Origin: Acidimicrobiia bacterium
GTDB taxonomy: Bacteria; Actinomycetota; Acidimicrobiia; Spongiisociales; ZC4RG35
Assembly: GCA_017577575.1 (NCBI GenBank)
Contig: PKRG01000003.1
Location: forward strand, 110,495-174,494
Direction of reading: 5' to 3'
Length of the DNA: 64,000 bases
The notes beneath the pieces are model-generated. The model saw only the letters and a list, made by a program, of their open reading frames with translations. It did no database searches and was not told the DNA's origin. Position 1 is the stretch's first letter. The number at the start of each line of letters is the position of its first letter. Shown one piece after another: positions 57,724 through 64,000 of the stretch. A program made the translations under genes and the position numbers.

Positions 57724-58997
57724 GGGAAGATCCCCCTCACCAGCTTGGCGTCCGCCACCCGCCGGATCCCCTTGATGAGGGCAGCGGTCCGCATGTCGAC
57801 GCCTTCCGAGTTGGCGATGGACAGGACGTCGTCGAAGGCCCGGGTCATGATCTCCCGCAGCCGGCCGACGATCTCGTTCTCGGTCCAGAAGTACTTCTGG
57901 ACGTCCTGGACCCACTCGAAGTAGCTGACGGTGACTCCCCCGGCGTTGGCCAACACGTCGGGGACGATGAACACGCCTCGTTCTCGGAGGATCTCGTCGG
58001 CGTCGAGGTTGGTGGGGTTGTTGGCGCCTTCGATGATCACCTTCGCCTGGATGGAAGGGGCGTTCTCGCGGGTGATCACCCCCTGGGTGGCGGCCGGCAC
58101 CAGCACGTCGCAAGGGACCAGGAACAGGTCGGGCCCGGGGATGTGGTCTGCGTCCGGGTAGCCCTCCAGGAATCGGTGCTCGTCGACCCATTTGGCGACC
58201 GAGGCCACGTCCAGGCCGTCGTCCCGGTAGATGGCACCGGTGATGTCGGAGACGGCCACCACCCGGCAGCCCATCTCCGAGGCCGCCACCGCGGCGTAAC
58301 GCCCCACGTTGCCGAAGCCGTGGATCGCCACCCTCGCCCCGGCGACGTCGAAACCGACGTGGTGGGCGGCCTGGGGCAGCAGGAACATCAGCCCGCGCCC
58401 GGTGGCCTCCCGGCGGGCGACGCTGCCCCCGAGGGCCGGGGGCTTCCCGGTGACCACGGCGGGGACCGCATGGCCGACGTGCTGGGAGTAGGTGTCCATG
58501 AGCCAGGCCATGACCTGCTCGTTCGTCCCCATGTCGGGGGCGGGGATGTCGGTCTCCGGGCCGATGACGTTGATGATCTCCATCGTGAACCGGCGGGTCA
58601 CACGCTGCAGCTCGGCCCGAGACAGTTCCAGGGGGTCGACGCGGACACCACCCTTCGCCCCGCCGAAGGGCACGCCCACGATGGCGCACTTCCAGGTCAT
58701 CAGCATCGCCAGGGCGGCGACCTCTCCCAGGTTCACGTCGGGGGCGAAGCGGATCCCGCCCTTGGTCGGCCCCATCGTCGTCAGGTGCTGGACCCGGTAG
58801 CCGAACAGGGTCTCCACGTCCCGGTAGGTGTCGCGCCGGAAAGGGAAAGTGACGACGGTCGCCTTCTGGGGGAAACGCAGGCGGTCGGCCACGTTCTCGT
58901 CGAGCCCCATGAGGCGGGCCACCTGGTCGAACTGGCCCACCGCCTCGCGGTACATGGGCGACTCCCACTCCAGCATGGTGCGGTCGGAAGACGTCAT
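57720..58997 (-). CDS. gdhA: Glutamate dehydrogenase
   Basis: Interconverts glutamate and 2-oxoglutarate plus ammonia. At 425 aa it is the short hexameric form. The glutamate-binding segment is TMGPTKGGIRFAPDVNLGEV near residues 72-91 and the catalytic region MTWKCAIVGVPFGGAKGGV near 99-117 (Lys). DIPAPDMGTNEQVMAWLMDT is near 149-168 and the nucleotide fold VAIHGFGNVGRYAA near 222-235. ATG at 58997 is preceded by GGAGCGAGGAG. Cofactor preference cannot be fixed by eye. A TACGGT box lies about 30 nt upstream. Confidence 0.94.
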   Translation of the reverse strand: MTSSDRTMLEWESPMYREAVGQFDQVARLMGLDENVADRLRFPQKATVVTFPFRRDTYRDVETLFGYRVQHLTTMGPTKGGIRFAPDVNLGEVAALAMLMTWKCAIVGVPFGGAKGGVRVDPLELSRAELQRVTRRFTMEIINVIGPETDIPAPDMGTNEQVMAWLMDTYSQHVGHAVPAVVTGKPPALGGSVARREATGRGLMFLLPQAAHHVGFDVAGARVAIHGFGNVGRYAAVAASEMGCRVVAVSDITGAIYRDDGLDVASVAKWVDEHRFLEGYPDADHIPGPDLFLVPCDVLVPAATQGVITRENAPSIQAKVIIEGANNPTNLDADEILRERGVFIVPDVLANAGGVTVSYFEWVQDVQKYFWTENEIVGRLREIMTRAFDDVLSIANSEGVDMRTAALIKGIRRVADAKLVRGIFP

Positions 58998-59063
58998 CTC
59001 CTCGCTCCTCTCTCCGTCACCAACCGTAACGAACGGAGCTCCGGGCGTGTCACACCGGTCACC

Positions 59064-59069
59064 TAGCTT
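59064..59069 (+). promoter_or_regulatory. -10 of leaderless adnB-like promoter
   Basis: TAGCTT, 7 nt before the GTG at 59077. A GGAGGT also lies there but only 1 nt from the GTG, too close to act as a ribosome-binding site. Confidence 0.45.
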
Positions 59070-59076
59070 GGAGGTA

Positions 59077-62000
59077 GTGACCGCCCCCGCCCGCCTCACC
59101 CGCCACCTAACATCGCCCCGAGTGCCCGTCCCCTCCGACGCCCTCGTCCTCTCCGATCCCGCCGACTGGAACGAGGCGGTCGCCGAGGTGTCCGGGCCCC
59201 AGCTGATCCTCGCCGGGCCCGGCACGGGGAAGACCGAGTTCCTCGCCCGCCGAGTCGCCCACCTCCTCGGCACCGGCGTGCCGGCGAGCCGCATCCTCGT
59301 CCTCACTTTCTCCCGCCGCGCCGCCGCAGAGCTGGAAGCCCGCATTTCGGCCCTGCTGCCCCGTCCGGTGAGCGGGGCCACCGCGTCGACGTTCCACTCG
59401 TTCGCGCACCGGCTCGTCGAGACGCAGCGCCACCGCCGTGGCGAACCCATGCCGGTGCTGCTGACCGGGCCGGAGCAGGTGAGGCTGGTCGGGCGGCTCC
59501 TCGCAGAGGAAGACCCGGCCGACTGGCCGCTCACCTTCCGACCGCTCTTGACGACCTCCACCCTGGCCGAGGAGGTGGCGGACTTCGTGATGCGCTGCCA
59601 CGAGCGGCTGCTCGACTCGGCGGCCCTCTCCAGCCTGGCCGCCGGCCGCTCCGACTGGAGGGCGTTGCCGGCCTTCCTCGACCGCTATCGCCTCAGGCTC
59701 AGGGAGGAGAACAAGATCGACTACGGCGTGCTGGTCGCCGAGGCGGTGGAGATCCTCGCCGATCCCGACGACGGCGCCGCGGGTCGCTACGAGTACGTGG
59801 TGGTCGACGAGTACCAGGACACCTCCCCCGCCCAGGCCCGTCTCGCCGAGCTGGCGGCCGGCGAAGACTGCAACCTCACGGTCGCCGCCGACCCCCACCA
59901 GTCGATCTACTCGTTCCGCGGTGCCGAGCTGGCCAACGTGGAGGACCTCCCCCGTTCCATGGACCGGCGCGGCCAGAAGGTCCGCTACGTGGCGCTCACC
60001 CGGTCGCTTCGGGTGCCCGCCGAGATCCTCGAGTCGGCGCAGCGACTGGTCGAGCCCAACGGCAGCCATCGGCTCCCCCGCTTCGAGGTCGTCCCGGCTC
60101 CCCACCCCGGGACCGTCGAGGCCTACACGTTCGACCAGCGCTCCGCCGAAGCCGAGTGGATCGCCTCCGAGGTCGAGCGGCTGCACCTCACGGAGGGAGT
60201 CCCTCTGTCTTCGATGGCGGTGCTGGTGCGCTCCACCCGCCAGTTCCTGCCGGAGCTCTCCCGGGCGCTGGAGCGCCGCCGGATCCCCCACGACCGACCC
60301 GACACACGGCTCGTCGACCATCCCGCCATCCGGATCGTGGCCGACGTCGTCGAGGCGGCGCTGGCGCCGGAAGGGTCGGCAGCCAGGGACCTGGCGGTGC
60401 GCCGCCTGCTGCTGGGCCCGCTCGTAGCCCTTCCGCTGTCGACCGAACGCGACCTCCAGCGCCAGAGGCAGAGGAGAGGCCTGTCCTGGCCCGAGTTGAT
60501 CCGCCGCGAACTGCCGGAGGTCGCCTCCCTCGCCACGTTGCTGGAGGACCCGTCGTGGGCTGTGACCGGCGCCGCGGTCGAGGGCTTCTGGCACCTGTGG
60601 GACCGCCTCCCCGGCCTGGAGCGGCTGGCGACGGGACCCGAGTTCGCCTCGTTCCGGGAGGCGTGGAGCATCTTCTCCCGCATGCTGGAGAGGCAGGCCG
60701 AGCGGGATCCGACGATCACCCTCGCCGATTCGCTCGCCGCCACCTACTCGGGAGACTTCGAGGCTTCACCGCAACTCCGCCACGTCTCACCGTCCACCGA
60801 CCGCCTGGCGGTGACCACCCTGCACCAGGCGAAGGGGCTCGAGTTCGAGGTCGTCTTCATCGCCGACGCCATCGAAGGCACGTTCCCCGACAACCGGCGC
60901 GTCGCCGGTCTCCTCCAGCCCCATCTGTTGTCCCCCGACCTGACCACCGACCCGGCCGCCCAAGCCCGGTTCCGGCTGGAAGAGGAGCGCCGACTCGCCT
61001 ACGTGGCCACCACCCGGGCCCGCCGCCGGGTCGTATGGACGGCCACCACCGCCGGAATCGACGAGGGCGAGCGGCGCCCTTCCCGGTTCATGCTCGCCGC
61101 GGTGGGAGCCACCTCGTTCGACGAGATCGGGCCGCCGGCGCCGTCCGACGACGGCGAGTTCCGACCCCTCACTCCCACCGAGGCCCAGGCGGAGCTGCGT
61201 CGGATCGCCGTGGATCCCGGCCGCAGCCCGGTGGACAGGCTGGCGGCCCTCCACGGCCTCACCACCCATCCGGCGTGGGATCCGAGGACCTTCGCCGGCG
61301 TCCCCGAGCCAGGCCCCGACACCGGCGTCGTCGGCCCCGACATCCGGCTCTCCCCGAGCCAGGCCGACCTGTACGCCAAATGCCCCCGCCTGTACGTGCT
61401 GGATCGGAGGCTCCGCGCCATGGACGTCGTCTCCCCCTACGCCCTGTTCGGCTCGATCGTCCACGCCACTCTGGAGGAGACCGAGCGCAACGCCCAGCGC
61501 GCCGGCCTCCCCCACGGCGACCTCGACAGCGCCCTGACCGAGCTCGAGCGTGTCTGGGAGCAGCACCCGCCGTTCGGGCCGCCCGAGTGGGACGCCGCCT
61601 GGAAACAGCGGGCGATCGCCCTCCTCCAACAGATGTACGCCGACTGGCCGGGCGGGGACCGGCCGGCCGCCGCCTTGGAGATCGACCTCGAGCTGACCAT
61701 CGACGGAGTCCGCTGGGTGGGCAGGGCCGACCGGGTCGACATCGTCGACGGTGGGATCAAGATCGTCGACTACAAGACCTCGAAGTCCCCGCCGACGCTC
61801 AAGGAGGCGGCGGCGTCGTTGCAGCTCGGCTTCTACGTCCTCGCCGCCGCCCATCACCCACGGCTGCAGGAGCATGGCCCTCCCGTCGGAGCAGAGCTGT
61901 GGTATCCCCTGGTCGAGCGGAGGAAGGTCTATCCCTTCGACATGGCCAACCTGGACAGCGTGCGCCAGACGCTCGTCGAGATCTCCCGCCAGATCCGGGC

Positions 62001-62097
62001 GGAGAACTGGGAGCCACGGGTGGGGGCACACTGCGAGCGCTGCCCGTTCCGCCAGGTCTGTCCCGCCTGGCCGGAAGGCAGGGAGGCTTTCGCATGA
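59077..62097 (+). CDS. UvrD-type helicase-nuclease, AdnB-like
   Basis: A 1006-aa protein. The superfamily 1 helicase has Walker A LILAGPGTGKTEFLARRVAH near residues 42-61, Walker B YVVVDEYQDTSPAQARLAEL near 240-259 and motif V/VI TTLHQAKGLEFEVVFIADAI near 580-599. The C-terminal RecB-like nuclease (about 730-1000) has VGRADRVDIVDGGIKIVDYK and TSK. The Fe-S Cys are in LYAKCPRLY and CERCPFRQVC. Mycobacterial AdnAB, which resects double-strand breaks, has two such subunits. It overlaps the second subunit gene by 4 nt (ATGA). Confidence 0.88.
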   Translation: MTAPARLTRHLTSPRVPVPSDALVLSDPADWNEAVAEVSGPQLILAGPGTGKTEFLARRVAHLLGTGVPASRILVLTFSRRAAAELEARISALLPRPVSGATASTFHSFAHRLVETQRHRRGEPMPVLLTGPEQVRLVGRLLAEEDPADWPLTFRPLLTTSTLAEEVADFVMRCHERLLDSAALSSLAAGRSDWRALPAFLDRYRLRLREENKIDYGVLVAEAVEILADPDDGAAGRYEYVVVDEYQDTSPAQARLAELAAGEDCNLTVAADPHQSIYSFRGAELANVEDLPRSMDRRGQKVRYVALTRSLRVPAEILESAQRLVEPNGSHRLPRFEVVPAPHPGTVEAYTFDQRSAEAEWIASEVERLHLTEGVPLSSMAVLVRSTRQFLPELSRALERRRIPHDRPDTRLVDHPAIRIVADVVEAALAPEGSAARDLAVRRLLLGPLVALPLSTERDLQRQRQRRGLSWPELIRRELPEVASLATLLEDPSWAVTGAAVEGFWHLWDRLPGLERLATGPEFASFREAWSIFSRMLERQAERDPTITLADSLAATYSGDFEASPQLRHVSPSTDRLAVTTLHQAKGLEFEVVFIADAIEGTFPDNRRVAGLLQPHLLSPDLTTDPAAQARFRLEEERRLAYVATTRARRRVVWTATTAGIDEGERRPSRFMLAAVGATSFDEIGPPAPSDDGEFRPLTPTEAQAELRRIAVDPGRSPVDRLAALHGLTTHPAWDPRTFAGVPEPGPDTGVVGPDIRLSPSQADLYAKCPRLYVLDRRLRAMDVVSPYALFGSIVHATLEETERNAQRAGLPHGDLDSALTELERVWEQHPPFGPPEWDAAWKQRAIALLQQMYADWPGGDRPAAALEIDLELTIDGVRWVGRADRVDIVDGGIKIVDYKTSKSPPTLKEAAASLQLGFYVLAAAHHPRLQEHGPPVGAELWYPLVERRKVYPFDMANLDSVRQTLVEISRQIRAENWEPRVGAHCERCPFRQVCPAWPEGREAFA

Positions 62098-64000
62098 CCG
62101 CTCGCGCTCTCCTCCGGATCCAGCCCAGCCTGGAGCAGCAGGCGATCCTCGCCACCCCGCTGCAGCCTATGCGGATCGTGGCCGGCGCCGGCACCGGCAA
62201 GACCACCACGATCGCACTCCTCGTCCGCGAGCTCGTCACCGAGCGGGGCGTCGCCCCCGAGGAGATCCTCGGCTTGACCTTCACCCAGAAGGCCGCCGCC
62301 GAGCTCGCCGACCGCATCCGGACGGTGTCCGCCGGCGTCGGCCCGGGACGGGAATGCGAAGTGCACACATACCACGGGTTCGCCGCCCAGCTCCTGCGTG
62401 AGTTCGGGGCCTTGGTCGGCATCGACCGCCGCGCCTCGGTGATAACCCCGACCTTCTCCCGCCAGCTCCTCCTCGACGTCGTCCAGCGACGCCGCTTCCA
62501 CCACATCGACAGCACCTGGCTCGGCGTCGTCGAATGGGTGCAGCGCCTCGGCTCGGCGCTGGGGGACCACCTGGTGGACCTCGAGGCCCTCGCCCGCTCC
62601 GCCGGTGACGGGGATCCCTGGCCGGCCCGCCTCGAGCTCCTGGCGGCCTGGGAGGACTATGGGGCCGAGAAGCGCCGTTTGGGGGTGGTCGACTACGCCG
62701 ACTTGATCAGCTCGGCGGTCGAGCTCGTGCAGCGCCACCCCGACGTCGCCGACCGAGTGCGGGGGCGGTACTCGGCCGTGTTGCTCGACGAGTACCAGGA
62801 CACGAACCCGGCGCAGCGGATCCTCCTCCAGCGGATCTTCGGCGGCGGCTTCCCGGTGATCGCGGTCGGGGACAGCGATCAGACGATCTACGAGTGGAGA
62901 GGAGCCACACCCGACAACTTCCACGCCTTCCCGACCCATTTCCCGAAAGCGGACGGGACCCCGGCGACCGACCGGAAACTCACGCTGAACCGCCGTTCCG
63001 ACCGGCTGATCATCGACCTGGCCAACCGCATCCGCGACCGGATCGGGACCGACACGCATCCTCTGGTCGCCCGCGACGACGCCGAAGAGGGATTCGTCGG
63101 GGTGAGATGGGCCACCGACGCCGCCGCCGAAGCGGACTGGATCGCCGACGAGGCGACCCGCCTCCACGAGGAGGGTGTCGCCTGGAAGGACATGGCCGTG
63201 CTCTTCCGCAAGAACCGCCACATCGGGCTGGTCCACGACGCTCTCGTGCAGAGAGGCGTTCCCGTCGAGGTGGCGAATCTGGGAGGTCTCCTGTCGGTTC
63301 CCGAAGTCGCCGACGTGCGCGCCTGGATGCGCATCATCCACTCGCCCGAGGACGGCCCCGCCCTGCTGCGGATCCTCCTCGGGCCCCGTTATCGGCTGGG
63401 GCTCGGGGACCTGGCCCATCTCGCCTCCTGGGCCCGCCGCGCCCCGGGCAGCGCCGCCGACGGCGAAGCCGACCTGGACCACGAACGCATCCCCGCCCAC
63501 ACGATGCTCGAGGCGATCGAGCATCTGGAGGACATCGACGGCCTCGATGCCCGGGCCCGCGACGCCCTCGTCCGGTTCCGCGGCGAGTTCGGCCGGCTCC
63601 TCGAATCGGCGCAGGGCGCCAGCCTCGTCGAGCTGGCCCGCACGATCCTCGACGTCACCGGGACCTGGCAGGAGGTCGAAGCGATGAGCCCTCCGGCTCG
63701 TCTGTCCGCTCGCCTGAACCTGTACCGGTTCCTGGACCTGGCCGAGGAGTGGAGCCCGCTCGAGGGCCGGCCTTCACTCGCCGCCTTCCTCGCCCATCTG
63801 GACTTGATGGAAGACAACCCCGCCGACGAGCTCGACGCCGCCCGCCTCTCGGGTGAGGACGCGGTGGCCATCCTCACCATCCACCGGGCCAAGGGCCTGG
63901 AATGGGACGTCGTGTTCGTCCCGGCGGTGACGAAGCGGGACTTCCCGGCCACACCCCGGGTGTATCCCGACCCCTACTCCAAGCCCCAGTTCGTCCCCCA
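62094..64000 (+). CDS. UvrD-type helicase (AdnA-like), 3' end outside the window
   Basis: Second subunit, 635 codons visible and open at the right edge. Helicase motifs: Walker A IVAGAGTGKTTTIALLVREL near residues 28-47, motif Ia LTFTQKAAAELADRI near 61, Walker B AVLLDEYQDTNPAQRILLQR near 228-247, VGDSDQTIYEWRGATPDNFH near 261-280 and motif V TIHRAKGLEWDVVFVPAVTK near 592-611. The nuclease half, if present, lies beyond the edge. The ATG overlaps the adnB-like stop, as expected for an obligate pair. Confidence 0.9.
   Translation, partial: MTARALLRIQPSLEQQAILATPLQPMRIVAGAGTGKTTTIALLVRELVTERGVAPEEILGLTFTQKAAAELADRIRTVSAGVGPGRECEVHTYHGFAAQLLREFGALVGIDRRASVITPTFSRQLLLDVVQRRRFHHIDSTWLGVVEWVQRLGSALGDHLVDLEALARSAGDGDPWPARLELLAAWEDYGAEKRRLGVVDYADLISSAVELVQRHPDVADRVRGRYSAVLLDEYQDTNPAQRILLQRIFGGGFPVIAVGDSDQTIYEWRGATPDNFHAFPTHFPKADGTPATDRKLTLNRRSDRLIIDLANRIRDRIGTDTHPLVARDDAEEGFVGVRWATDAAAEADWIADEATRLHEEGVAWKDMAVLFRKNRHIGLVHDALVQRGVPVEVANLGGLLSVPEVADVRAWMRIIHSPEDGPALLRILLGPRYRLGLGDLAHLASWARRAPGSAADGEADLDHERIPAHTMLEAIEHLEDIDGLDARARDALVRFRGEFGRLLESAQGASLVELARTILDVTGTWQEVEAMSPPARLSARLNLYRFLDLAEEWSPLEGRPSLAAFLAHLDLMEDNPADELDAARLSGEDAVAILTIHRAKGLEWDVVFVPAVTKRDFPATPRVYPDPYSKPQFVP

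Overview
The window is about 68% GC by eye and reads as a piece of an Actinomycetota chromosome, most likely an uncultured Acidimicrobiia-like lineage. The signs are a DUF2469 gene beside lepB, a SepIVA-type gene between coaD and DUF177, an MtrAB-LpqB-like trio, an AdnAB-like helicase-nuclease pair, an MGMT-like ATL protein, and many genes whose start codon lies 6-8 nt after a TANNNT box (leaderless transcripts). The lineage is an inference from gene content; no rRNA is present.

Layout. 1-7.8 kb: translation and secretion genes on the minus strand (ffh; rpsP-khpA-rimM; trmD-rplS-lepB-DUF2469-yraN and an ABC exporter). A plus-strand lipoprotein gene splits the usual rimM-trmD pair. 7.9-16.4 kb: a TetR/ABC-exporter operon with a double operator, ppc-ATL, pyrimidine-nucleoside phosphorylase and etfBA. 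16.4-19.9 kb: a secreted/surface locus with a SipW-type signal peptidase, two proteins with SipW-type leaders and an Asp-box protein; the leader of the first gene can fold as an H-type pseudoknot. 20.2-28 kb: rRNA methyltransferase and the mutM-acyP-X-smc-ftsY-cdd run. 28-34.5 kb: the MoxR/DUF58/DUF4129/DUF4350/SpoIIM/RDD membrane cluster. 34.5-40.6 kb: recG-rsmD-coaD-sepIVA-DUF177-rpmF-plsX-rnc, nearly all with 1-4 nt overlaps. 40.7-44.4 kb: rpmB, small OB and Lrp-like proteins, ddl, a 37-bp tandem repeat and an SLH surface protein. 44.6-53.8 kb: two-component genes, a GerMN/SH3 lipoprotein, a membrane-anchored Mur ligase, an orphan kinase and fabI. 53.8-64 kb: acyl-CoA ligase, a gene-free 830-bp block, a RibD_C reductase, a Cas4/RecB-like nuclease, glutamate dehydrogenase and AdnAB-like helicase-nucleases.

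The standout is the gene-free block at 55423-56255. It appears to encode two related structured RNAs transcribed away from each other. Each has a good -35/-10 promoter with 17-nt spacing, and an upstream box placed exactly 12 nt before the -35. Each box has a second copy 21 bp further out. The RNAs are strings of GNRA/UUCG-capped hairpins and end in nearly identical terminator hairpins whose G·U pairs fit only the proposed transcribed strand. I do not recognise them as RNase P RNA, tmRNA or 6S RNA.
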